From positions 1 to 64,000 of the forward strand of contig CAITUP010000109.1 of NCBI GenBank assembly GCA_903895595.1: a DNA stretch of 64,000 nt. The letters run 5' to 3'. This DNA is from an uncultured Acetobacteraceae bacterium. Lineage in GTDB: Bacteria; Pseudomonadota; Alphaproteobacteria; Acetobacterales; Acetobacteraceae. Made by a program: the position numbers and the translations under genes. Under the pieces are notes generated by a model. The model was not told the DNA's origin. It saw only the letters and a list, made by a program, of their open reading frames with translations, and searched no databases. Positions 37,248-45,599 of this stretch are shown here, in pieces; position 1 is the stretch's first letter; every line of letters begins with the position of its first letter.

Positions 37248-38150
37248 TCACCCGAACGTCGCGAACACTTCCTCGATGGCCTTCAATTGGTTCCCCGCCG
37301 CCGAGGACGGGACGATGATCAAATCCTTCACGCCCGCAGCCTGCCAAGCCTTCACGCCGTCGCGGACCTTGGCGGCGGGGCCGAACAGGGAGTTGTCCTC
37401 CAGCCATTTGTCGCTGAAGCAGCCGGGCACGTCGGCGTTGCGGCCCTCGGCGATGGCTTTTTCGATGGCCGCCATTTCCGCCTCATAGCCGGCTTCCTTC
37501 CAGTAATTGCGGTAGTTCGGCAGGAACCCGTAGCTCGTCAGGGTGCGGCGGTTCACTGCTTTGGCGGCTTCCACATCGTCGCTGATGCAGGTCGGGATCA
37601 TGTTGCCGATAAAGAAGTCGGGGTCGTTGCGCTTGGCCTCCGGCAGCGCCGCCAGGGACGTGCCCATGTGCGACAGGGACGCGTTGGCGAACACCACGCC
37701 TTCCGCGATTTCGCCGGCCAGTGCGACCATGCGCTTGCGCAGCGCCGCGATGATGATCGGCGGCAACGTGCCGAGGCCTTCCTGCGCGCGAAACCGTTCC
37801 ACGAACGACCGGATATCGCCGAGCGGCTTGCCGGGGGTGACGCCCATGCGGACGTGGGAGGGGCCGTGGGCGACGCCGATGCCCAGGCGGAAGCGGCCGC
37901 CCGAGACCTCATGCATCACCGCCGCGCTCTGGGCGAAGTCGGTGACGGTGCGCTGGTAGATGGGCGCGATGGCGGTGCCGAACGCGATGGTTTCCGTCTG
38001 CCACGACAGCGCCTCGCACAACGACATATTGCCGAAGGGGCTGGGGGAGAAAATGCCGGCGAAGCCGCGCTTTTCGACCTCGCGGGCCAGTTCCAGCGTG
38101 CGGCGGCGGCGGCCGGGGACGGCGATGAGGCAGAGGGCGGGGAGGTTCAT
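37248..38150 (-). CDS. LLM class flavin-dependent oxidoreductase
   Basis: GIFSPSPFGNMSLCEALSWQTETIAFGTAI; RFRLGIGVAHGPSHVRMG. Confidence 0.82.
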   Translation of the reverse strand: MNLPALCLIAVPGRRRRTLELAREVEKRGFAGIFSPSPFGNMSLCEALSWQTETIAFGTAIAPIYQRTVTDFAQSAAVMHEVSGGRFRLGIGVAHGPSHVRMGVTPGKPLGDIRSFVERFRAQEGLGTLPPIIIAALRKRMVALAGEIAEGVVFANASLSHMGTSLAALPEAKRNDPDFFIGNMIPTCISDDVEAAKAVNRRTLTSYGFLPNYRNYWKEAGYEAEMAAIEKAIAEGRNADVPGCFSDKWLEDNSLFGPAAKVRDGVKAWQAAGVKDLIIVPSSAAGNQLKAIEEVFATFG

Positions 38151-38241
38151 GTCAAAGGGTTCCTTGGATCGGTTGCCCCCAGGTTAGACCGGGCGGACGG
38201 CGGTGATAAGGTCGGCGTCCCAAACAGGAGGATCGAACCCC

Positions 38242-39003
38242 ATGGCCAAACCCGCCCCGAAAACTCGCATCGCCCACTCCGACGAAACCACCGTCACCAT
38301 CCGCGGCAAGAGCCTGATGGACGATCTGATCGGCAAGCTGTCGTTCACCGAGACGATGTACTTTCTCATCAAGCACCGCCCACCGACCGCGGCGGAGACT
38401 CGGGTGCTGGACGCGTGTTTGGTGACGCTGATGGAGCACGGGTTCACCCCGTCGTCTCTGGTCGCGCGCATGGTGCACGACAGCGTCCCGGATCAGGTGC
38501 AGGTGGCGATGGCGGCGGGGCTGCTGACCATCGGCGGCGTGTTCGTCGGCACCATGGAAGGCTGCGCCAAAATCCTGCAGGCCGGGATCGAGGCCGGGGG
38601 CGATCTGGATGCCTATTGCACGCAGGTGGTGAAGGAACATCGCGCCGCCCGCAAAGCCATGCCCGGCTTCGGCCACCCCTTCCACAAGCCGGACGATCCC
38701 CGCTCGGTGCGCCTGTTCGAGGTCGCGGCCGAGGTCGGTCTGCGCGGGAAATACGTGGACTTGCTGCACCGGTTGAGCGCCGCCGTCGACCGCGAATACG
38801 GCCGGCATCTGACCATCAACGCCACCGGCGCGATCGGATCGCTGATGCTGGAGATCGGCATCCCCGCGGAGATCATGCGCGCCATCGCGGTTGTGTCCCG
38901 CTGCGGCGGTTTGCCGGGCCATATTCTGGAGGAGATGGAAATGCCGACGGCCCGCACGCTGTGGGCGCTGGCGGAGGAGCATGTGCCCTACGACGGGGTG
39001 TAA
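38242..39003 (+). CDS. Citryl-CoA lyase / citrate synthase-like protein
   Basis: ETMYFLIKHRPPTAAETRVLDA; GFGHPFHKPDDPRSVRLFEVA. Confidence 0.82.
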   Translation: MAKPAPKTRIAHSDETTVTIRGKSLMDDLIGKLSFTETMYFLIKHRPPTAAETRVLDACLVTLMEHGFTPSSLVARMVHDSVPDQVQVAMAAGLLTIGGVFVGTMEGCAKILQAGIEAGGDLDAYCTQVVKEHRAARKAMPGFGHPFHKPDDPRSVRLFEVAAEVGLRGKYVDLLHRLSAAVDREYGRHLTINATGAIGSLMLEIGIPAEIMRAIAVVSRCGGLPGHILEEMEMPTARTLWALAEEHVPYDGV

Positions 39004-39066
39004 CGGGGGCGCAAATTTCTTTGCCCGCGTTAACTCTTTCTTAACATTTTTTCGGAAGGATGGATC

Positions 39067-39090
39067 GCCGGCGGGAATTGGCCCGCCGGC
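39067..39090. terminator. 9-bp perfect GC hairpin upstream of micro-ORF (terminator-like or 5' UTR structure)
   Basis: GCCGGCGGG aattgg CCCGCCGGC. Confidence 0.6.
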
Positions 39091-39109
39091 TTAACCAAGG
39101 AGGTGCGAG

Positions 39110-39190
39110 ATGGTGGAACATCTCTTTGTCCTGCCGCTGATAATCGTGATCATTGAGGTCAAAGTCAAGATCATCGTGAAGAAGCGGTAG
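39110..39190 (+). CDS. Candidate 26-aa hydrophobic/cationic microprotein
   Basis: MVEHLFVLPLIIVIIEVKVKIIVKKR*; perfect 9-nt SD AAGGAGGTG at 39097-39105, 4 nt before ATG; absent from ORF track because of length. Confidence 0.6.
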   Translation: MVEHLFVLPLIIVIIEVKVKIIVKKR

Positions 39191-39197
39191 GGCGAAG

Positions 39198-39224
39198 GGC
39201 CGGTCCGTCTTTGACGGGCCGGCC
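39198..39224 (+). terminator. 12-bp GC-rich hairpin with TTT loop just downstream of the micro-ORF
   Basis: GGCCGGTCCGTC ttt GACGGGCCGGCC (one G-U pair); lacks a U-tract. Confidence 0.55.
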
Positions 39225-39277
39225 TGCCCCCAGACTCCTCGGTTGACACCGCCGCCTGTGCGGCCCCCCATCGCAGC

Positions 39278-40174
39278 ATGATCGATAAACTGGAAATGAT
39301 GCTGGCGCTCGCCCGCGAACAGCATTTCGGACGAGCAGCGGAGGCGTGCGGGATCACCCAGCCCACGCTGTCGGCCGGCCTGAAACAGCTGGAGGAAAGC
39401 CTGGGCGTTCTGCTGGTCCGCCGCCGGTCCCGCTTCCTGGGCTTCACGCCCGAGGGTGTCCGCGTGCTGGATTGGGCCAGACGCATCGTCGGCGACACCC
39501 GTGCCATGCGGCAGGAAATCCGCGCACTGCAACGCGGCCTGGCCGGGCATCTGCGGATCGCGGCGATCCCCACGGCGCTGCCGATCGTCGCCGCTCTGAC
39601 CACGCCGTTGCATGTTGGCCACCCGGAGATTGTGTTTACCATCCTGTCCCGTACGTCGATCGAGGTGCTCAGCCTGCTCGACAATCTGGAGGTCGATGCC
39701 GGGCTCACCTATGTCGACAACGAACCGCTCGGCCCGGTGCGGTCGGTGCCGCTGTATTTCGAACATTACCGGCTGCTGGTGGCGGCGGATCATCCGCTGG
39801 GCACGCGCGACAGCGTTACCTGGGCGGAGGTCGGCGGTATTCCGCTTTGTTTGCTGACACCGGACATGCAGAACCGCCGGATCATCGACCGGCGTCTGGC
39901 AGATGCGGGGGTCGATCCCGCGCCCACATTGCAATCGAACTCGATGGTCGTGTTGTTCTCCCACGTGCGGACCGGTCAATGGGCGAGCGTGATGCCCGCC
40001 GTCCTGGCGGAGACCATGGGCCTGGGGGATCCGATCCGAGCTATTCCCATCGCCGATCCCGAACCGGCACCGACCGTCGGGCTGGTGTATCCACGCCGCG
40101 AACCCATGACTCCGTTGACCGCGGCGCTGGTGGGGGAGGCATTGAAGCTGGGGAAAGCGTGGATGCCCGCGTGA
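39278..40174 (+). CDS. LysR-family transcriptional regulator
   Basis: MLALAREQHFGRAAEACGITQPTLSAGLKQLEESLGVLLVRR wHTH. Confidence 0.9.
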   Translation: MIDKLEMMLALAREQHFGRAAEACGITQPTLSAGLKQLEESLGVLLVRRRSRFLGFTPEGVRVLDWARRIVGDTRAMRQEIRALQRGLAGHLRIAAIPTALPIVAALTTPLHVGHPEIVFTILSRTSIEVLSLLDNLEVDAGLTYVDNEPLGPVRSVPLYFEHYRLLVAADHPLGTRDSVTWAEVGGIPLCLLTPDMQNRRIIDRRLADAGVDPAPTLQSNSMVVLFSHVRTGQWASVMPAVLAETMGLGDPIRAIPIADPEPAPTVGLVYPRREPMTPLTAALVGEALKLGKAWMPA

Positions 40175-40220
40175 GCCGGCCCCCTACCGGCGCGCGGCCA
40201 AGCTTGCGATAGAGCCACGG

Positions 40221-42056
40221 ATGTCCCGAGCGCCTCGCCCCCCTTCCGCGGTTCGCGTCCCGCCCCGTGTTGCCCCGCCGTCTGCCAAGCCGCCGGAGGG
40301 GAAGCGGCGTCCGCCCGCGCCTGTGCCGGCGCCCAAACGCCGCCGCTGGTTCGGGGCGGTGGCCAAATGGGGCGTTATCCTCGCGATTTGGGGTTCGCTC
40401 GCGTTGACAGGGGTTGTGCTGTGGTTCGCCCGCGATCTGCCTCGCCCGGAATCCGCACTGGATGCGGTGCGTCGGCCGAGCCTGACGCTGCAGGATCGAT
40501 CCGGCCAGATTTTCGCGACGTTCGGGGATGTGGTGGGGGATTCGCTGCGGCTGAAGGATATGCCCCCTGCTCTGCCCGCCGCGCTGATCGCGGTGGAGGA
40601 CCGGCGCTTCTGGCATCACCCCGGCATCGATCCGATCGGGCTGGCCCGCGCCGCCTACGTGAACGTGACCAGCGGGCGGCTGGTGCAGGGCGGGTCCACC
40701 ATCACGCAACAGGTCGCCAAGACGCTGTTTCTGACCAACGCCCGCACCGTCCGGCGCAAAGTGCAGGAGCTGCTGCTGACGATCTGGCTGTCCCGCAGTT
40801 TCAGCAAACAGGAGATTCTGGAGATCTATCTAAACCGGGTCTACCTCGGCTCCGGCGCTTGGGGCGTGGACGCGGCATCGCGGATGTATTTCGGGGTGTC
40901 GGCGCGCAAGGCCAATCTGTGGCAATCGGCAATGCTGGCCGGCCTGCCTCGGGCGCCGTCTCGCATCAACCCACGCACCAACCCCGCCGGCGCCATCGCC
41001 CGCGCGAAGGAGGTTCTTGCCGCGATGGCCGATACCGGAGCGATCTCGGCGGCGCAGGCACAGGAGGCCATCGCGCAGATCGCGCTGCCGCCCACGCCCA
41101 CTATCGCCCCCGGCTGGTTCGCCGACTGGACCGCCGAACAGGCGACCGGCGTGTTGCCGGAGAACGCCGACGCGACGCTGCGCACGACGCTCGACCGGCG
41201 AATTCAGGAAGTCGCTGAAACACGGTTGGCCGCGCTACTGGATGGTCCGGGGGCCTTAGCGGGGGTGACGCAGGGGGCAGTGGTGGTGCTCGATCCGGTC
41301 TCGGGCGCGGTGCGGGCCATGGTCGGCGGGCGCGATTATCGGACCAGCCCCTATAACAGGGCCGTGCTGTCGCGCCGGCAGCCGGGTTCGGCTTTCAAAC
41401 CGTTTACTTGGCTGACCGCGCTGGAAGGCGGAGCGCGGCCCGACGATACGGTGGTGGATGCGCCGGTCCGCATCGGCAACTGGAGCCCGCAGAACTTCGA
41501 ACGCCGGTTCATGGGAGAGGTCTCGCTGGAAGAAGCCCTGGCCGAATCCATCAACACCGTCGCCGCGCGCCTTCTGGTGCAATACGGTGGTCCCCGCGCC
41601 GTGGCATCGACCGCCGCTCGGTTGGGGATAGCGGACAAGCTGCCGAACGACGCGTCTTTGGCGCTCGGCACCGGGGAGGTCGGGCTGCTGGAACTGACCG
41701 GCGCCTACGCCACGTTCTTCAATGGCGGGCGGCGGATCGTGCCTTATGCCATCGAACGAGGGGCGCACCCGCCGCCCGAGCAAGCGGTGGACCCGAACCT
41801 CGCGGCGATGATGGCGCGGATGATGACGGCGGTGGTGGCACACGGTACCGGCAAGGCGGCGGCGGTCGGCGGACGGGCCGTCGCGGGGAAGACCGGCACA
41901 ACGTCCGATTTCCGCGATGCCTGGTTCGTGGGGTGGGTGGATGGGACGATGATCGGGGTGTGGCTGGGGAATGACGACAACCGGCCGATGAAGAACGTGC
42001 AGGGCGGCGGGTTGCCGGCGCGGCTGTTTCACGACATCGCGGCGGTGGTGCGGTAG
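40221..42056 (+). CDS. Class A penicillin-binding protein (PBP1-type transglycosylase/transpeptidase)
   Basis: GT51 motifs AVEDRRFWHHPGIDPIG, GGSTITQQVAKTLFL; transpeptidase SRRQPGSAFKPF and KTGTT. Confidence 0.92.
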   Translation: MSRAPRPPSAVRVPPRVAPPSAKPPEGKRRPPAPVPAPKRRRWFGAVAKWGVILAIWGSLALTGVVLWFARDLPRPESALDAVRRPSLTLQDRSGQIFATFGDVVGDSLRLKDMPPALPAALIAVEDRRFWHHPGIDPIGLARAAYVNVTSGRLVQGGSTITQQVAKTLFLTNARTVRRKVQELLLTIWLSRSFSKQEILEIYLNRVYLGSGAWGVDAASRMYFGVSARKANLWQSAMLAGLPRAPSRINPRTNPAGAIARAKEVLAAMADTGAISAAQAQEAIAQIALPPTPTIAPGWFADWTAEQATGVLPENADATLRTTLDRRIQEVAETRLAALLDGPGALAGVTQGAVVVLDPVSGAVRAMVGGRDYRTSPYNRAVLSRRQPGSAFKPFTWLTALEGGARPDDTVVDAPVRIGNWSPQNFERRFMGEVSLEEALAESINTVAARLLVQYGGPRAVASTAARLGIADKLPNDASLALGTGEVGLLELTGAYATFFNGGRRIVPYAIERGAHPPPEQAVDPNLAAMMARMMTAVVAHGTGKAAAVGGRAVAGKTGTTSDFRDAWFVGWVDGTMIGVWLGNDDNRPMKNVQGGGLPARLFHDIAAVVR

Positions 42057-42082
42057 CCAGCCGGACGAAAATGGTGGCCGCG

Positions 42083-42100
42083 GTAAGGCAAATGCCTTAC
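42083..42100. promoter_or_regulatory. 18-bp perfect palindrome, candidate TA operator
   Basis: GTAAGGCA AA TGCCTTAC, 25 nt upstream of the antitoxin ATG at 42126. Confidence 0.6.
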
Positions 42101-42125
42101 ATTCCGCCTGGAAGGAGCCACCTGC

Positions 42126-42449
42126 ATGCTCGTCATCGAAGAAGTCTGCACCATCACCGCCAAGGGCCAGACAACGGTTCCCAAGGCCATCCGCAAGGCC
42201 CTCGGTGTCGGCAGCGGCAGTCGTATCGCGTTTCGCGTCATGGATGGCGTTGTCAGCCTGCATGCCGTGGAGGAACCGGAGGACGATCCCGCGCTCGCGC
42301 CATTTTTGGCGCTTCTCACAGCCGATATCGTGGAACGGCCAGAAGCGCTGACACCGATGACCGATGCATTGCTCACGCGTATGAGTGCCGCGACCGAGGG
42401 GGTGACGGTCGATCCCGACGATCCTATCGTCGGCGAGGTCGTATTGTAA
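42126..42449 (+). CDS. PrlF/AbrB-type antitoxin
   Basis: VCTITAKGQTTVPKAIRKALGVGSGSRIAFRV SpoVT/AbrB swapped-hairpin motif; upstream of YhaV-like gene. Confidence 0.85.
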   Translation: MLVIEEVCTITAKGQTTVPKAIRKALGVGSGSRIAFRVMDGVVSLHAVEEPEDDPALAPFLALLTADIVERPEALTPMTDALLTRMSAATEGVTVDPDDPIVGEVVL

Positions 42450-42455
42450 CCGGCG

Positions 42456-42923
42456 ATGGTCACACAGCACGGCTGGCGGTTGTTCGCTCATCCGTTGGTC
42501 CTCGATCAGCTCGATAAACTTAATGTCGCGGCGGAGCGTGCCAAGCGTGCGGATCCCGAGGGGTGGCGAGGCAACGCCAACGTCAAATTGCTGGCCACAC
42601 TGCGCGACCTGATGTTCGACCGGGTGCCGCGCGACCCTCTCGCGGCCGCTTTCCGTCAGGGCAATACACTTGGCCCCGAGCACCGGCACTGGTTTCGGGC
42701 GAAGTTCGGCGGCAACCGTTTTCGGTTGTTCTACCGTGCCGATTCCGCATCCAGGATCGTGGTTTACGGTTGGGTGAACGATCGCGACACGCTACGAAAA
42801 GCCGGGTCCGCGAGCGATCCCTATGCGGTCTTTGCCCGCATGCTCGGGAGCGGCAATCCGCCGAACGAGTGGGCTTCGCTGCTGGACGCTGCACGGGACA
42901 TATCGGAGGCGAAAGAACGGTAA
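42456..42923 (+). CDS. YhaV-family toxin
   Basis: GWRLFAHPLVLDQLDKL; HRHWFRAKFGGNRFRLFYRADSASRIVVYGWVNDRDTLRKAG. Confidence 0.87.
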   Translation: MVTQHGWRLFAHPLVLDQLDKLNVAAERAKRADPEGWRGNANVKLLATLRDLMFDRVPRDPLAAAFRQGNTLGPEHRHWFRAKFGGNRFRLFYRADSASRIVVYGWVNDRDTLRKAGSASDPYAVFARMLGSGNPPNEWASLLDAARDISEAKER

Positions 42924-42939
42924 ATCCGCTTGGTGAACC

Positions 42940-44517
42940 TCACCCCGCCCGTCGCACATTCCAGAACACCGCGAACCCCGGCAGCACATCGGTCAAATCG
43001 TTCCGGTACGCCGTCGGCTGCATCCACTGCCCGGTTTGCACCATCGGCACGTACTGGAACCATTCCCGCTGCATCTCATCGGCGATTTTCTTCTGCGCCG
43101 GCACATCCACCGCATCGATCCAGGCACCGCGCAGCCCCTCGATCTTCTCCGAAGTCGGCCAACCGAACCAGGCCTTTTCGCCGTTCGTGCGATACACATG
43201 CCCGGCCGGATTGATCAGATCGATGCCCCCCGTGTTCGCCGGCGCAATGTTCCAGCCGCCTTTGTCGATCGGGCCCTTATTCTCCCGCCGTTGCGTCATC
43301 GCGCCCCAATCGAGGGTTTGCAGCTCCGCGTTGAAGCCGGCGTCGCGCAGCATGCCGAACGTCACCTCGGCCATCGCTTTGCGGAACGGCACATCGGTGG
43401 CGCCGATCAGCACGACTTTCTCTCCGCTGTAGCCGGACTCCTTCAACATCTGCCGGATACGGGCGGGATCGCGCGGGCCGTTGTAGACATCCATGTCCAC
43501 GGTGCTGGCCAAGGCGCTGCCGGGGGTGAACAGGCCCACGCCGCCACGTCCCATCGCGGTGTTGTCGCCGACGATGGCCTGGACGTAATCCTCCTGCTTG
43601 ACCGCCGCCTGCACCACGCGCCGCACCGCCGGGTTGTCGAACGGCGGATGCAAATGGTTCAGCCGCAAATGCCCGATCATGCCGGTGGGTTCCTTGATCT
43701 CCACCGCCAGCTTGCTGTTTTTCTTCAGCACCGGGATCAGATCGGCCGAGGCCCATTCCCACCAATCGACCTCGCCGGTCTGCAAGGCACTCGCGGCGGT
43801 GCTTTCGTCGGGGATCACCACCCATTCCACCCGTTCGAAATGCGCCACCTTCGGGCCGGCGATCCAGCCGGGCTTACCGTTGGGGTTCGGCACGTAATCC
43901 GGATTCCGCTCGTACACGGCGCGCGCGCCCACCACGCGTTCGTCGGCTTTCCAGCGATACGGACCCGATCCGACCATTTCATTCAGCGGCTTGGAAATCT
44001 CCGTCCGCGCCAACCGCTCCGGCATCATCGCCGCCACGGGGGTGGAGGACTTGCCGAGCACGACATCCAGGAGCGGAAAAGGTTTCTTCAACCGGAACAC
44101 AATTGTTTTGTCGTCCGGCGCGCTGAGGTCCTCGGTATAATCCCGCAACGCGGTGCCAATCGCATCGCGCTGCCACCAGCGTTTGATCGAAGCGACACAG
44201 TCGCGCGCGAGAACCTTCTCCCCGTCGTGGAATTTCAGCCCATCGCGCAGCGTAATGGTCCAGCGCTTGCCGTCGTTGTCCGTGACATGCCCGGCCGCCA
44301 TTTGCGGCGTGGTTTTGTAATCGGCACCGAAACCGTACAGCGTATCGAAAATCAGCAACGCGTGGTTGCGAGTGACGTAGGTCGTGGACACATGCGGGTC
44401 CAGCGTCGTCACGTCGGATTGCGGAATGAACCGCAGCGTATCGGCGCGCGCGGCAAGCGCCAGCGAAGGTGCTGCCAGCGCGGTGGCCGACGCCCCCAGA
44501 AACGCGCGCCGACGCAT
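42940..44517 (-). CDS. Peptide/nickel-type ABC transporter substrate-binding protein (orphan)
   Basis: MRRRAFLGASATALAAPSLALAARA leader; ITLRDGLKFHDGEKVLARDCVASIKRWW; start overlaps the stop of the upstream amidohydrolase. Confidence 0.88.
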   Translation of the reverse strand: MRRRAFLGASATALAAPSLALAARADTLRFIPQSDVTTLDPHVSTTYVTRNHALLIFDTLYGFGADYKTTPQMAAGHVTDNDGKRWTITLRDGLKFHDGEKVLARDCVASIKRWWQRDAIGTALRDYTEDLSAPDDKTIVFRLKKPFPLLDVVLGKSSTPVAAMMPERLARTEISKPLNEMVGSGPYRWKADERVVGARAVYERNPDYVPNPNGKPGWIAGPKVAHFERVEWVVIPDESTAASALQTGEVDWWEWASADLIPVLKKNSKLAVEIKEPTGMIGHLRLNHLHPPFDNPAVRRVVQAAVKQEDYVQAIVGDNTAMGRGGVGLFTPGSALASTVDMDVYNGPRDPARIRQMLKESGYSGEKVVLIGATDVPFRKAMAEVTFGMLRDAGFNAELQTLDWGAMTQRRENKGPIDKGGWNIAPANTGGIDLINPAGHVYRTNGEKAWFGWPTSEKIEGLRGAWIDAVDVPAQKKIADEMQREWFQYVPMVQTGQWMQPTAYRNDLTDVLPGFAVFWNVRRAG

Positions 44518-45554
44518 CACCCGACCGCCGGCAGCGAATAGAAACGGGCCGCCGTCCGATGGAACAACGCCGCTTTCTCGTCCGCCGAACACCCCGCCGC
44601 GATGCGCTTGAACGCGTTCCACAGCACGGGATACGAACACATGCCCTTATCGACGGGGAAATTGCTCTCGAACATGCAGCGATCCGCGCCGAAGGCTTCG
44701 ATGGCCGTTTCCATGTAGGGTTTCCAGGCGGCGGCCATCTCGCCCGATGAGGGCGGCAGCGGCTGATGGTGGTAGCCGAAGCCGTTTACGTTCATCGCCA
44801 GCCCGCCGAGCTTGATGAACAGGTTGGGCGCCTTCGCCAGTTCCCTGATGCTGGCGGACCATTGCGCGAACACTTCGTCGCGCTTGCCCTCGTAGTGGCC
44901 AACGCCGAGCGGGCCGCCGAAATGATCCAACACGATTTTCTGGGTCGTGCAGGTCCGCAACAAATCCGCGAGATCGCCGAGCTGCGGGTGATACAACCAC
45001 GCTTCGAACGTCATGTCGTACTTGGCCAACCGGCTGACACCGCGCTGGAAGGTGGCGTCGCGATACAGACCCTCGGGCGCGCCGGGGGGCGCGGTGGGGG
45101 CGATGCCGGGGTCGAAGGTGCCGGAATGGCGGATGCCCTTGAACCGCCCGCCGCCGGCCGCGGCATGGGCTTCCAGGGTTTCGTCGACCGCGTCCCCCAG
45201 CAGGCAATCGGCCTGACCGACGATCCCCGGGCAGGCGCGAAAGGCGCCGTATTTGCCGGTCTCGCTCTCCGCCGCCATGGCGGCCACGAATTCGGTTTCG
45301 CCTACCGGCTTCAACGCCTGCGGCCCGTCCTTGCGATAGGCGGAGCCGCATTGAATGAACACCGTCGATTTCACGTTGTGCCCGGTGGACACGTCGGCCA
45401 CGAGGTCTTCCAGCAAATACCGGTCCGGCCGCGCTTTCCAAAGATGATGATGCGGATCGATGATCGGCTGCTCGGGATCGAGAATCTCCTCCCGCAGCAT
45501 CGCCAGCCAATCGGGCCGCACGCGCGGATGGTGAAACGGAAGGCGTTCGGTCAT
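44517..45554 (-). CDS. Amidohydrolase family protein (TIM-barrel lactonase-like)
   Basis: EQPIIDPHHHLWKARPDRYLLEDL; GADRCMFESNFPVDKGMCSY. Confidence 0.88.
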   Translation of the reverse strand: MTERLPFHHPRVRPDWLAMLREEILDPEQPIIDPHHHLWKARPDRYLLEDLVADVSTGHNVKSTVFIQCGSAYRKDGPQALKPVGETEFVAAMAAESETGKYGAFRACPGIVGQADCLLGDAVDETLEAHAAAGGGRFKGIRHSGTFDPGIAPTAPPGAPEGLYRDATFQRGVSRLAKYDMTFEAWLYHPQLGDLADLLRTCTTQKIVLDHFGGPLGVGHYEGKRDEVFAQWSASIRELAKAPNLFIKLGGLAMNVNGFGYHHQPLPPSSGEMAAAWKPYMETAIEAFGADRCMFESNFPVDKGMCSYPVLWNAFKRIAAGCSADEKAALFHRTAARFYSLPAVG

Positions 45555-45599
45555 GGCATTTCCCCGGTTCGGTCGTTCGCACCGGATACAGCCATGGGT

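Noticed and set aside
34591-37488. 965-aa plus-strand ORF opposite dnaE
   Set aside because: Antisense shadow of a strongly recognised dnaE in high-GC DNA; composition is His/Gln/Arg/Gly-rich and matches no family.
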